The notes: generated from the sequence alone by a model not told the origin. A DNA stretch of 64,000 bases from Papilionanthe hookeriana x Papilionanthe teres (GCA_022702705.1 CM040433.1:18050682-18114681), one strand, 5' to 3'. Counted from the first letter of the stretch, positions 1-11,274 are shown. Numbers and translations: made by a program.

Positions 1-1438
1 TTGGGTTGAATTTGGGTTTATTTGGTAAATGAGGCCAATGTAGGTCAAATTGAGCTAATCTTGGGCCAATGTTGGGATAGAGTTGGAATTGATGTAAAAT
101 TAATGTTGGGAAATGTTTATGGGAGTGTTTCAAAGAGGATTTGGCCTAGGTTAGGTTTTGATTTTGAGGTTTGGGTTCATTCGGGTTAAGTTCGGGTTTA
201 GGTCAAAATTGGGTCTTTTAGCTTTGGGTTGAATTTGAGTGGGGTTTGGGTCTAAATTTTGGGCAAATCATGTTAGTGTTTTGTTTGTGGGAATGTCAAG
301 GATGATTTAGAAAAGATTTGGGGTTAATTGGAGTTGAATTGGGTGAGTTTGGGTTAGGCTCGGGTCATGGGTCCAAATCGGGCTTTAAGGCCAAAAGTGA
401 AATTGGATCCAAATGTCAATCAAATTGGACTTGGATTTGGTCTAAATTGGTGTTGAGAATGTTGAATTGAAGTTTAGAATTGAATTGGACCAGAATTTGG
501 GTCAATTGGGTAGGTTTGGTTTGACATCGGGTTCACTTAGGGTTAAAATGGGTCAAATTGGGGGTTTTGACAAAAGTAGGGTAAATTGGCAAAATTGGCC
601 CATGGTGTAGTTGAACAAAATGAAATTGGGAATATTTGGGATTTTCTGGAATTTTCTGGGAATTTTCTGAATTTTTGGATTTTTTTGACTAAGAGGGGTA
701 TTTTGGATATTTGGAGGGTATTGGGAGGTATTTTTGGAATTTTTAGTATTTTTGGTTATGGATGATCAATTTGAGTAATGTGGAAATGTTTGGGAATGAT
801 TTTGGGGAATTTTGGGTAATTTGGAAATTTTTGAGAAATTTCGGCTATTCAGTGCTTTGTGTAGGTTAAAGTGTGTAGGGTCCCGGGTCAAAAATTGAAA
901 ATTTGGAAAATGGAAGATTAGGTGAATGTAAGTGGAATAAAATCATTTTGGTTGAGCCACGAAGCCACATCAAGCCCACATGAACCATGAAGGGACTCAT
1001 TCGAGGCATTCACTATGTTGTTCCTAACCCTCTAGCCCAAGGGCTTGGGGTTAAGCGACCATCCATGCGAATCACCTACATGAGTCAGAGGTCAAGCTCG
1101 GGTATGGGTGTGTTTTTAGGAAGTGTGTGAAAGTGTAGTGTATAAGTGTAGTGTGTGTGTAAGTCAACCCTTCACTGCACTGTGCCACCTGTGGCAATCC
1201 TAAGGCCAAAGAGTCCTATAAGAACTCATCCTTAAACTTCCACATTCGATCTCAACCCTCTAGGTGATTAGGGGTCTACAATCAAGTTTCATGGAGTTTG
1301 CAGGAGTTAAGAAGTGGTTTGAAATTCTAGATGGTGGATCCCAATTCTAGTCCTCTAAGATAGTCAAAGGAAAAGCCTAAGGCTAGATCCTAAGCACTAA
1401 AAGAAGAAGAGAAGACCTCATCAAAAATGAGGTCAACA
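1..1438 (-). repeat. Element A 3' LTR, first 1,438 bp (rest is left of window)
   Basis: Direct repeat of 20,479-21,916. The element-proximal end reads (plus strand) GAGGTCAACA, so the LTR begins TGTTGACCTC on the minus strand, a normal TG start. About 40-45 differences from the right copy are visible. Several are CG versus TG, and others cluster around 1,175-1,200. Confidence 0.9.
1414..1434 (-). promoter_or_regulatory. Terminal hairpin at LTR 5' end
   Basis: Arms GACCTCAT and ATGAGGTC, loop of 5, four bases inside the LTR edge. It is also present at 21,892-21,912, and solo LTR F has a version at 32,687-32,707 with changed but still paired bases. Function unknown. Confidence 0.6.
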
Positions 1439-1530
1439 AATGGACCCCCAATAGGTGTGGTGAGCCGACGGAGCACACCGCGCGTATTGGTGTCGACCGA
1501 AGCGATCAACAAAACCAACACGGATGTCCA
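1439..1530 (-). other. Candidate polypurine tract and hairpin next to 3' LTR
   Basis: On the minus strand the segment ATTGGGGGTCCA (1,441-1,452) directly precedes the LTR and is the candidate PPT. An imperfect inverted repeat follows, pairing about 1,449-1,463 with 1,474-1,490. Element B keeps the same arrangement at 46,760-46,802. Confidence 0.55.
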
Positions 1531-1812
1531 AGTAACAAACTTAGGATGAAGTAGAAGAGTTTCGCCGGGGAGTGTCAAGTATATCTCTCGGAACCTGGAG
1601 ATTCTCGAACTCTCGCCTGGGGAAAGGAAAAGGAGGTGAATCCCAAATCATATGATCTGGGAGAATTTCGATTTAGATTTTATTTTGTTTCATGTTCAAG
1701 TCATGATATGTGAGTTTAGATTTTAATTTGGAGTTTCAATTTAGATTGAAGTTTGTCAAGATTAATTTGAAGGGATTTGATTTGAAATGAAAATTGGAAT
1801 TTTGAAGTTTTA
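1531..1812. other. Element A 3' UTR spacer
   Basis: AT-rich non-coding sequence between the PPT hairpin and the tandem array. It has GATTT/GAATTT low-complexity runs and no convincing ORF. Confidence 0.5.
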
Positions 1813-2995
1813 GATGTAACATCTTCAACCCCAAAAGAAGATCGAATCGATTGGATCGGATCATTACAATGAGGAAAGATCTCGTAGTAATGCGGTATCG
1901 GATGTAAAATCCTTAACCTCAAGAGTTCGATTTTGATGTATTTCATTGCGATAGGAAATGATCCTAAAGCAATGCAGTCTCTGATGTAAAATCCTTAACC
2001 CCGGAATTCGATTCGATGTATTTCAACGCAATAGGAAAGAATCCTAAAGCAAGGCAGCCTTGGATGTAAAATCCTCGACCCAAAAGTTTGAATTTGATGT
2101 ATTTCAAAGGCAACAGGGAAAGAATCCTAAAAAGGTAGCTTGATGTAAAATCCTCGACCCAAAAGTTCGAATTTGATGTATTTCAAAGTGCAATAGGGAA
2201 AGAATCCTAGCAAAGGCAGTCTTGATGTAAAATCCTCGACCCAAAAGTTCGAATTTGATGTATTTCAAAGGCAACAGGAAAGAATCCTAAAGCAAGGCAC
2301 TGGATGTAAAATCTTCGACCCAAAAGTTTGAATTTGATGTATTTCAAAGGCAATAGGAAAGAATCCTAAAGGCAGCATATCTGATGTAAAATCTTCGACC
2401 CAAAAGTTCGAATTTGATGTATTTCAAAGGCAACAGGAAAGAATCCTAGCAGATAGGCAGCTTGGATGTAAAATCCTCGACCCAAAAGTTCGAATTTGAT
2501 GCATTTCAAAGGCAACAGGGAAAGAATCCTAAAGCAAAGGCACTTGGATGTAAAATCCTCGACCCAAGAGTTCGAACTTGATGTATTTCAAAGGCAACAG
2601 GGAAAGAATCCTAAAGCAAAGGCAGTCTTGATGTAAAATCCTCGACCCAAAAGTTTGAATTTGATGTATTTTAGTGCAACAGGAAAGAATCCTAGCAAAG
2701 GCAGTATTGGATGTAAAATCCTCGACCCAAAAGTTCGAATTTGATGTATTTCAAGGCAATAGGAAAGAATCCTAAAGCAAAGGCAGTCTTGGATGTAAAA
2801 TTCTCGACCCAAAAGTTTGAATTTGATGTATTTCAAAGGCAATAGGGAAAGAATCCTAAAGTAGTGCAGCTTCGATGTAAAATCCTCGACCCAAAAGTTT
2901 GAATTTGATGTATTTCAAAGGCAATAGGGAAAGAATCCTAAAGCAAGTGCAGTCCTGATGTAAAATCCTCGACCCAAAAGTTTGAATTCGAATTT
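1813..2995. repeat. 81-bp tandem array (15 units) in element A 3' UTR
   Basis: Units begin at GATGTAAAATCC or a variant, at 1813, 1901, 1983, 2063, 2142, 2224, 2303, 2383, 2465, 2547, 2630, 2710, 2792, 2874 and 2957, so spacing is 79-88 bp and mostly 80-83. The left units are most diverged and the middle ones nearly alike. Tandem arrays in the 3' UTR are a known trait of Ogre and other Tat elements and can seed satellites. Short ORFs across the array are by-products of the repeat. Confidence 0.93.
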
Positions 2996-3984
2996 TTTGG
3001 TAATTGATTTTGCAAAGATTTGTAGTGTTGATTCGAAGAGTGTGGAATTTTGGTGTTTCGAGAATTTCATGAAAGTTGTAAAAGACTTTCATGGAAGGAA
3101 ATAGATTAGGAGGGAATATGTAGATGTTACATATCCCATTCGAAGAGTTGATTGAAAGTCGCTGGTCTGGATCGAATGTGATTCCTCGCCATCGATTCGA
3201 TCCGTGTCAATGGAATCAACCGCTTCCATCCCGTACAAGGGAGAGAACAGAACGGATTGGATTTCGATTTGGGAGATTGAATTTGAATTTTCGATCGAGA
3301 TTTCGATTTAAGATCCGGAAGATCGAATTCGAGATTTGATAGAGATTTGGAATCCGGAAAGATCGAACTTCGAATTTGGAAGGATGAGTTTGAACTCGGT
3401 TGAAATTTGATTTAAGATTTGATTTGAAATTTGGAAGATCACATTTGAAATTTGATTGAGAATTTGATTTAACATTTATGTTGATTTTGTTTATCTTTTA
3501 ATGATTCAAATTTTATTTTATCGTTTATTTAATGTTCATGTGAATTTGGTGTTTGTCATTTTTTTTTAGATTTTTTTTTTTTAAGGAAAGTTTTCTTTTA
3601 TTCTCTTTTTTTATTCTTTTTCTCGTTCTTTGTTCGAAGTTCATTTAACTTTAACGGCGTTTCCTAATCAATTTGCACAAAAGAGGTGAAGGCCAAAAAT
3701 GTGACATGGTCACTTTCATTCCAATCATGTAGAAGATACATCATACATCTCGATCTGGAATATATTTCATACAATCCATGTAAACTCAAAACGGATCGTG
3801 TATGATCTTTGTCGATCCATCCAAAGAAGCATCCGTCAAAAATCCATGTCCGAATAGTGGGGTACATGGTCAATAACATCACCTTCCAAGCCATCCCCGG
3901 CAAGGATGCCGTATGGATGTACATCGGAGGTGTGATATTTTCCATGTAACTCACAAGCCGTAAGGCCGAGGCTCTCTAGCTCCG
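2996..3984. other. Element A 3' UTR between array and AlkB ORF
   Basis: Includes a degenerate GATTT/GAATTT-rich stretch (3,245-3,500) and a polypyrimidine stretch on the plus strand (about 3,555-3,640), which is polypurine in the transcript. Element B has a similar pyrimidine tract at 48,140-48,350 next to its AlkB ORF. A 96-codon open frame at 3,664-3,954 (-) could be the tail of the AlkB ORF after a shift, but I do not recognise it. Confidence 0.5.
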
Positions 3985-5443
3985 GTCCTGGCCGGAAATG
4001 ATAAGGTGTCTTCCTCGTCGTCCATCCTTCCGAACGTAACCGAGATCCGCTTCACCGGTACTCCCGGTATGCAATGCTTAGCGATATCCGCTCCGTTGCC
4101 CTTCGCATCATGACGGAACCTACCGGTAATGGTATCTTTACCGGCCCTCGGAACTCACTCCGGGCCTCGCTATCCGGAGGTCGATCCGAACATGATGTTA
4201 CACTCGCTCAGAAAGAGACCGTGCAGTAAAGGTCCGACAAAGTCGTGGTGATCTATGTGTGGGGGTATGCAACTACCCCGTTTGTAGATGTTGATAATGC
4301 AACTATCGGGTATGCAACCGCCGGCAGCACTCTCCATGTTATCAATCTCTTTACCATTCTCTTGATGACTAATGGCATCGGATCCACTCGCCCATGACGG
4401 AGTATTCCCGTGGGTTTCCCTTCCCGTCCTCCGCAAAGTCAGTAACAAAGATCCACATCAGTATCGTGATTCTTCCCTTCCCCGGCATCCATCTCCGGGT
4501 TCCGAGTATGTGTTTTCCTCAGCGGCCCGCTCGGCCCATTCTTTTCAAATCCCGGATGCAATCCACGATTTGCCGTTGTTCATACTCCGAGAATACGTCC
4601 GTATGTAGCTCGAGGCCCTCTAGTATATCGATTCTTCCGCCTTTAATTCTCTCGAAGTATTCAAAGGTTTTCTTTTCAACATTCCGCATTCTCTCCACTC
4701 GTATTCCGGAATGATCCGCAGCATGGCGAGGCCCGGTGACATATTGTGGAATATACGGTTCAATCCCTTCACGTTCTCCCCGCATACCTTGGCTCCTCGT
4801 GGATGATGCCTCGTCGGACATCCCCCCGGGTCGCTTCCGCAACAAGGTCATGCATCATCGGTGGTTCTATCCGGTGGCGTGGTAGCCTTCTTTCTTCTCG
4901 ATCTTCCGGAGATTTCCCCGGTTCTTCTCGTTATCCTAGAGCCGGCCTCCTTTCTTCGTGTTCCCGGTGAACCGGTGTCCTCGAAGTGTATGCACCGACA
5001 TTAGCAATCGTCTCCGTCGCGCCGGTCCGCGACTAGTTTTGTTAACATCTTACGTGATACGGCGATTCTTATTTCTTCGTTGCGTTGCCGTGAGAGTAGC
5101 TCTTCGAACTTCTGAATCTCCGTGGGCGCGGCGCCGACAAGCTCGCCTTCGCCGTAGCGACTACGTACTTCATTTTCTTATCTTCTTCAATGTTTGTCTT
5201 TCTTTTCTTGCTCGCCGGATCGGTGGCTTGGGCCACCCACTTTCATCACCGTCCGTCCGGCAGCTTCTTCTCGTCAACCGGACCTGGCCACTTTCCTCGT
5301 ATCGTAGGCCTCGCCGGTGCGAAATCCGAGTCAATCTCGATTATCGCTCCATCTTTCACCCTCTTTTCATCGAGTGCAAGGCTTACGCCATTCTTAAAGT
5401 TCATGACCAACCGCCCGTTCGACATTTCCCCGCGAAAAGACAA
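3985..5443 (-). pseudogene. AlkB-type Fe(II)/2-oxoglutarate dioxygenase ORF, element A
   Basis: Extra ORF downstream of integrase on the same strand. It starts near 5,443 (MSFRGEMSNGRLV), with an N-terminal region of roughly 250 codons that I do not recognise. The C-terminal half matches plant ALKBH9/ALKBH10-type RNA demethylases. Seen in order: ILEGLELHTDVFS (near 4,620), GKGRITI, DSCIINIY, the iron-binding HxD in IPPHIDHHDF (near 4,240), LSECNIMFG, the distal histidine in AKHCIPGV and the arginine-bearing KRISVTF (near 4,040). Frames shift several times, for example near 4,180, 4,160 and 4,085. Some shifts look like one base lost from a short run and one like a 2-base insertion. All catalytic residues can still be read. 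Family knowledge: ALKBH9B/10B remove m6A from RNA. That the element protein does so is inference. It resembles the B copy at 48,663-50,188. Confidence 0.85.
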
Positions 5444-5639
5444 GGAAAAGGATCGTGGGCCGTACTAAGAACAAGAACATTAAGAAAATGTTTATTAAAG
5501 ACATTTTTTTTTATTATTCTTATATTTTTAAACTTAACAGAATGAAGTGGGATAAGATCGTGTAAGAGATTTTGATTTGGAAAAGAAAACAAGGAAAATT
5601 TTATTATCGTGATTTTATTTATTTTAGCACATTTTATTA

Positions 5640-6835
5640 TTTTTTGGGTTCGGACCCAATCATAAGTAATTACTTCACCCGTGTTTCTAGTGGATGGAAA
5701 ATTCACTCCTTCGAAACATCGTGTAGCGTAATACTTTTTCAAGTATCGTCCATCGATCGGAAGCATATGTCGTTCTCCTCGGCAATTCACTAGCTCGGTA
5801 GGAGCCTCCCGAGTATACTCGCCTCAACCACAAACGGTCCTTCCCAAGTGGGTTCAAATTTTCCTCCTATCTTGCGGTGTGCAAGAATAGGTCTTTTCGA
5901 GAACGAGAACTAAGTCACCAACCTTCAAGGTTCTCGGGCGGACCCGCTCTATCATGGGCTCGAACCATCTTAGCTTGGCATAGTTCTAAATTCCGTCGCG
6001 CCGCAAGTCTTTTCTCTTCCAGTGCTCTCTAATTCTTCGAGTCGTAATTTGGCGTTCTCTTTCGTTGTGATTTTATTTGCAACTGCAATTCCGAGTGAAG
6101 GAAGCCGAACCTCTAAAGGTAACACCGCCTCGGACCCATACACCGCAGCGTAAGGTGTAGCTTCGAGTAGGAGTTCGAAGGTTGTCCGAGTAGGCCCATA
6201 AGGCTTCTAACAACTTCTCGTGCCAATTTCTCTTATTATCGTCCAAGGTTTTCTTTAAGATTTGAACGAGAGTTTTATTAAAAGCCTCGCCGAGGCCGTT
6301 TGCTCTCGGGTAGTAAATTGTCGAGTATCGCGCCGATTCCGTGTCTCCCGACAAAATTGTTGATTTGCGTGCTTCCGAATGCCGACCCATTATCCGAGAT
6401 GATCCCGCGCGGCACCCCGAAACGGTAGACAACTTGGTTCTTAAAAACTCGTAGCACGTGGTGTGCTTTCACTTCTCTAGTGGAACCGCCTCGCCCACTC
6501 GGAAAAGTAATCCGTAGCCGCAAGAATGAAGCGATGTCCTTTTCAAGATGGTGGTTCTATTGGACCCACTATATCCGTGCCCCAACATTCAAATGGCCAC
6601 GACGCAATTGTCGGATGTAGCACATTTGGAGGTCGGTGCGTAACTACTCCGTGCACTCGGCATCGGTGACGCCCTCGGCGATTTTCATGCAACTGGCCAT
6701 CATCGAGGGCCAGCAGTACCCTAGTCTTTTAATTTTCATTTTCATCTTCGGACCCGACCGGTGAGCGCCACGCAGTCCCGAATGCACCTCTTTAACAATT
6801 TCACGAGCCTCGACCCGCTCAGGCATCTTAGCCAC
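5640..6835 (-). pseudogene. Integrase, element A
   Basis: Domains in order on the minus strand. First, an H2C2-type zinc region at 6,835-6,644 (HSGLRGAHRSG...GYCWPSM, with the second cysteine pair degraded). Then the catalytic core, with SDNGSAF (second acidic residue, near 6,395) and YYPRANGLGEAFNKTL followed by WHEKLLEALWAY (6,320-6,200), which is typical of Tat integrases including the third acidic residue in GEAFN. Last, a C-terminal part ending around RGERHMLPIDGRYLKKYY (5,790-5,720). At least three frame changes break it. It joins DNA ends during insertion. The C-terminal tail matches element B at 50,400-50,584. Confidence 0.85.
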
Positions 6836-7090
6836 ATTCGATCAAAAGACCTTCCGTATAATGTATTGTTTATTAATGCGTAGATGCAGTTCTTTTCGAT
6901 CTCGATGGGCTAACGACCTATCGTCCGGTAGTTTTCCCGTTTGCAGTGTAATCCATTAATGGTCGTCGCCAATCTTCCGTGTTTTCCGTCACCGCCGCAA
7001 TCGATCCTTTTTCTTTTTCTCGATTTGTGTATCGTGTCTATGTCGAGCCGCGATAGGACCCGACGTCCGTGAACCGACACTTCCACCGAT
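6836..7090 (-). other. RNase H-integrase linker, element A
   Basis: Frame-broken sequence between the second RNase H and the integrase zinc region. It probably codes for the end of the RNase H fold and the tether, but no motif is clear enough to name. Confidence 0.4.
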
Positions 7091-7612
7091 TCATCTTGCA
7101 AACATGCAAATTCTTTTGCGAGACGGGCTAAAGCATATCGCTAAAGCATTTTCTTCTCGGGAATTTTGTAGATTGTCACATTTGGAATCCGTTCCAACAA
7201 CCAGTATGGCATACCGGAAGTATTGTTCGAGTCTCGGTTTTAAAATTCCGTACTGTCCGGCGATCCGTTGAATGATTAACCGTGAATCCCCGTAGATGTT
7301 GATGTCCGTTATCCCCATTTGAATGGTTAATTCCAATCCCGTTATGAGGGCTTCGTATTCCGCTTCGTTGTTCGTACACGGCTCCGTCAAGTGGTAGGAG
7401 TATCTTAACATCCCCCGCTCCGGTGTTATAAAGATTAGCCCGATTCCCGCCTTACCGGGCACTATCACTTGCGATTCTTCGTCTTTGTGCGCCGAAGATG
7501 CTCCGTCGAAATATAATTCCCAACGTCGATCATCAAGGTCTTCTAGGTTCATTATTTGTTCATCCGGCGAATCGTCATCGAGAGGAGATTCGCCGCAAAG
7601 GGTGTGCCGCAA
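7091..7612 (-). pseudogene. Second (archaeal-like) RNase H domain, element A
   Basis: One open stretch of 173 codons. It shows LYFDGAS (first catalytic Asp), NNEAEYEALI (catalytic Glu) and YGDSRLII (second Asp), in the spacing of the extra RNase H typical of Tat/Ogre polyproteins. It lies between the RT-linked RNase H and integrase, as expected. The final catalytic residue and the end of the fold are unclear because the frame breaks near 7,150. This domain is the best single marker of lineage in the window. Confidence 0.88.
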
Positions 7613-8010
7613 GGAAGTCCGCTAAGACTTGTCCCTTTACGGCACGAAGAGGCACGAAAGTTATATCAAATTGCAATAATATCATCGACCATCTGGCAAG
7701 TCTGCCGGAAAGCGTTGGGCGGGTCATCAAGTATTGCAATGGATTAAACTTCGAGATTAGGTTGACCTTATGAGAAAGCATGTAGTGCCTGAGCTTTCGA
7801 GCGGCGAAGATCGTGGCTAAACAATGCTTTTCAATTGCGGGATACCTTACTTCCGTCGGAAGCAAACGACGGCTTAAGTAGTAAAGAGCATTTTCTTTAC
7901 CCTCATCATCGACCCGGGCTAACAGGCTCCGAGAGAGTCGTCTAAAGCCGCGGTGTAAAGTATCGCCGGCCTACCCGAGACTCGGGGTCGCTAAGACAGG
8001 AGGTGTCATT
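7575..8010 (-). pseudogene. RT-linked RNase H (first RNase H), element A
   Basis: The clear part is 7,865-7,575, with YPAIEKHCLATIFAARKLRHY, then a segment matching the usual connection (PTLSGRLARWSMIL), then VKGQVLADFLAAHP, the standard end of this domain in Tat elements. The upstream part (7,866-8,010), where the first Asp would lie, is frame-broken. The domain degrades the RNA template during reverse transcription. Confidence 0.82.
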
Positions 8011-9179
8011 AAGTATTGTTTAATGTCCTCGAAGGCCCTCTCGGCATTTCTCTTCCCAAATAAATTTGGCATCCTTTTTAACTAGTGCCGAGAAAGGCCG
8101 ACACCTACTCCGACAGTTCGAGATAAAGCGTCGAAGATATGCCGCCTTCCTCGAAAAGATCGTAGTTGTTTTAAGGTTTTGGGAGGCGGCATTTCTAAGA
8201 TGGCTTTAATCTTTTCCGGTCGATTTCAATTCCACGATGTCGGACAACGAATCCTAAGAATTTCCCGAGGTGACGCCGAAGGCGCATTTTAAGGGATTCA
8301 TCTTAAGGTTAAATTGTCTTAATCGTTCGAAAACAATTCTCAAATCATACAAGTGGTTGTCCTTTACTTTGCTTTTGATGACCACATCGTCCACGTAGCA
8401 TTCGACTCGATTATGGATGAGATCATCAAAAATTCTTGTCATTGCTCTTTGGTAGGTCATGCTCCGCGTTCTTCAATCCGAATGGCATCACCGTGTAGCA
8501 GAAATACTCCGATCGGCGTTCGAATGCCGTAAGCTTTTCATCTTCTCGGAGCCATTTTTATCCGGTTGTATCCCGAAGATCCATCCATGAATGAGAATAT
8601 TTCATGTGTTGAAGCAATGTCGATCATTAATTCGGGATCGGTAGAGGGAATTCATCTTTTGGACATGCCTTGTTTAAATCTCCGAAATCCACACAAATTC
8701 CGATCCGACCATTCTTCTTCCCGACCGGTACCACGTTGGCTAACCAAGTCGGGTATTGTTCTTCACGGACAAATTTAGCGTCTATTAACTTTTTAACTTC
8801 GGCTATGACTTGTTGTTCGATTTCTAGACGCATTCTTCTCGGGACCTCGTCCGACCGGAACCGAAGCGGATCCACCCCTAGCTTATGGACCGCGACCTCC
8901 GGAGCTAAACTCCGGCATCTCATCGTAGCTCCAAGCAAAACAGTCTTTGAATTCCATTAATAACTTGATTATTTCTTCTGAGTCTTCTTTATTGAGTAAG
9001 GAGCTAACAAAGGTAGGTCTAGGCTCTTCGCTAGTACCTAAGTTAACTTCCGTTAACTCATCTATCGTAGATTTGATTTCTTCTTCGAATTTCGTGGAGC
9101 GTTTCCAATTTGTAAATCTTCGAGTTCTTCCGTCAGTTTCCATGCAGCTTTCATTAGACTCGCAGTGACAACCAAGCAA
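8011..9179 (-). pseudogene. Reverse transcriptase, element A
   Basis: Read from 9,179 down. The N-terminal segment has CFAWSYDEMP (near 8,915). Finger and palm motifs WLANVVPVGKKNGRIGICVDF and DLNKACPKDEFPLP follow at 8,760-8,640, then a YFCYTVMPFGLKNA-like segment near 8,480 in a shifted frame. The catalytic motif YVDDVVIKSK is at about 8,405-8,375. The connection region includes EMPPPKTLKQLRSF near 8,170, also in a shifted frame. The whole domain is present, but at least four frame changes prevent translation as one protein. Confidence 0.87.
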
Positions 9180-9727
9180 AATTCAGCATCGTCAACCGAT
9201 CCTACCGTGCCGAATCCGAGACCATGTTTCGAGTCGAGTGGACGACCGGAGTTATTCCATAAATTTTCAAAACGTTGTGATCGACCTTTTGTCCATTGTC
9301 GAGGTAAGAAACCACGCCGAATTAAATTTCGAACACAGGGAGAGTACCACTCAAAAGGCAATTCCATTAATTCCGATGAAGTAGCATCTTCAAGTTGTAC
9401 ATTATTTTCAGCTTTGGAGGAAGGAGCACCACGGTAGAATTTGATGGGCTTTGCACCACCGCTACGTACCTCTTCGACCTCCATACCCTCGATCTTATTA
9501 GAATGGATCGGGGTCGTGGTCATAGTATGTACATAGTGGTTAATCTTCTCGTACATCGATTTATATTCTTCGTTTCTTTCATCTTCGAGAGGATTCTCGA
9601 ATTGCGGCTTCTTCCGACTTATTGTCGCTCGCTTCTTGTTTGATTTCTTTTTCTTCTTCGTAACTATCTTCCCAATCGACATTGATGGTCGGTTTCTCTC
9701 GTCCAATCGTCCTAACGTCTCTACCAC
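9062..9727 (-). pseudogene. Protease-RT spacer of Pol, element A
   Basis: Continuous frame of 221 codons. It begins with a lysine-rich run and includes ELPFEWYSPCVRNLIRRGFLPRQWTKG. I recognise it only as the long spacer Tat elements carry between protease and RT; no catalytic motif is visible. It overlaps the RT N-terminal frame at 9,062-9,179 in another phase, so the real join lies in between. Confidence 0.6.
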
Positions 9728-10117
9728 GACCTCGTCCCCGGCCTCGACCTCGATGCGAGTTGTGGAGAAACCTTCACCATCTCGCCGTAGGGAGTGGTGA
9801 GTGACTCGTTGGACTAGAACTTCAGTGTTCTTCGTTGTCCCGAACTTTCTTTCGCTTCATTTGTTATGGTATCTCCGGAGAAGATCGTTTTCTTCGGAGG
9901 TGCATAATAAGCCGCATCTTCATGGATTCCGATTTCATGTACGGAGAATGGTTGTAAGTCACCTTTGATACACTCGTTCTCCTCCATCGTAGTATTTGAT
10001 GCATCGATGTAGAGATGATGGTACCATCCCGTTTTCATGTATCCATGGTCGGCCCAAGAGAGCATTGAACGACGTTTCGAATCAATTATGTGAAATTTCG
10101 CGGTTGTTTTTGCTAAG
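9728..10117 (-). other. Continuation of protease-RT spacer, element A
   Basis: Minus-strand frames here (for example 9,814-10,137) read on from the protease and contain LAKTTAKFHIIDSK and the histidine- and tryptophan-rich PWIHENG...YHH type of segment. Frame-broken; no enzymatic motif. Confidence 0.45.
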
Positions 10118-10487
10118 TCACCGGTCTTCATTAGCAAGTGTTATCGAGCCGAGGGCTCTTTCTCCTTTCTCGTCGAATCCTCTTAATAACATTTTGTCCG
10201 CCTCGAGCTCGCGAGCATCAATTTCCAAGTATGCTAGCGTTCGAAGATTCATTATATTGATCGATGCTCCCGGATCCACCAATACTCCGGAGAGCGTAAA
10301 CTTCCCAATTGTAATCGAAATGTACAATGGTCGGTCGTGGTCTCGCCGTCCCAAGTAATAGGTCGTCGTCCGTGAAGGTAACACCTCGTCGTTCCTTTAA
10401 CGAGCAAACCTCATCTAAGGACTCTCCGGCCATTCGAGCTAAGCAAATTTCCGGATCAAGTAAGGCCTCGATCGCAGCTTCTCTCAT
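10118..10487 (-). pseudogene. Aspartic protease, element A
   Basis: The frame at 10,384-10,118 holds LSGVLVDPGASINIMNL, with the catalytic triad as D-P-G (DPGAS) where DSG or DTG is more common. It is followed by the ILGN/ALGSI-type flap end. A second frame at 10,487-10,218 supplies the upstream part (EICLARMAGESLDEVCSL). It would cleave the Gag-Pol polyprotein. One frame change lies near 10,384. Confidence 0.8.
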
Positions 10488-11274
10488 TTCTTTCGATAAG
10501 ATGAGAGCGTCGTAGATGCTCGCCTGTCGGTAGTTTCCTAAGATGGGCTAGCACGTTGTAATCCACTTTGTTTTCATGTGCCTCGTTTTCTTCTCGAATG
10601 GGTATTTCTTCGCCGGGGTTGGTTCTTCCCGAACAACCACCCGCTTTCCTTTGTCTTTTCGGACCCATTCTCGGAGGTAGAACTCTTCCACTTCTTAAGT
10701 TGACTTCTGTGATTTCTTCTGAATTTAGCATTGAGTTTGCTGGTGTCTCTTCCTGAATTGGAATGACAGATTCTTCAAGATTAGCTTCGGAGTCCGAAGG
10801 CTCTAACTCTATTGTGATTGGGGTTCCTCGAAACTCACAAATAGATTCGTTGCTTGTTGAACTCTCGTAGCCTTCATGGTGGATGTCTTCTTCATCATTG
10901 TGATCGTCGAGATTGTGTATGATTTGAGAATTGTCATTTGTATCGGAATCGACGTCCGGATTAGGTTGATCGTCGCTAGTTACGTAATCGTTAGAAACGA
11001 TCAAAACGTAGCCAACGCCATAACCCTTATCATTATAAGATCCCACCGAAGTGAGCAGATAATCATACAGAGTCAGAGGTTCGAGGGATTTCTCCCCCGA
11101 ATCGGAAACAACTATCCTAGGATAAGCAGCCCCTAGTCTAGCCTTAGGAGCCTCGGTCCTCTCTTCTTCGTCGATTTTCTTCTTCTCTTCAATCGTCTCC
11201 TGTTGAGGTGGTTCTTCTATCGCAAGTGATAGTACCGGCTTAACGAGTTTCAAACTCCGAATCGAAGCTCGCAC
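10456..11274 (-). pseudogene. Acidic Gag-protease linker, element A
   Basis: Open frame of 272 codons, rich in Asp, Glu, Ser and Asn, with VNLRSGRVLPP (a phrase common just before protease in Ty3 elements) and NKVDYNVLAHLRKLP near the end, a usual Tat segment ahead of the protease. It is the longest uninterrupted frame in element A. No enzyme motif. Confidence 0.65.

Noticed and set aside
2588..3092. Minus-strand ORFs with repeated KYIKFKLLGRGFYI
   Set aside because: They read through the 81-bp tandem array; no independent evidence for a protein.
3985..5443. AlkB as an ordinary host gene
   Set aside because: It sits between integrase and the 3' LTR of element A on the same strand, without introns, and element B repeats the arrangement.
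4958..5545. A 195-codon plus-strand ORF
   Set aside because: It lies antisense to the N-terminal part of the AlkB ORF, has no recognisable domain, and its composition follows from the other strand.
10876..11136. A plus-strand ORF rich in Val and Ile
   Set aside because: Antisense of the Asp/Glu-rich Gag-protease linker.
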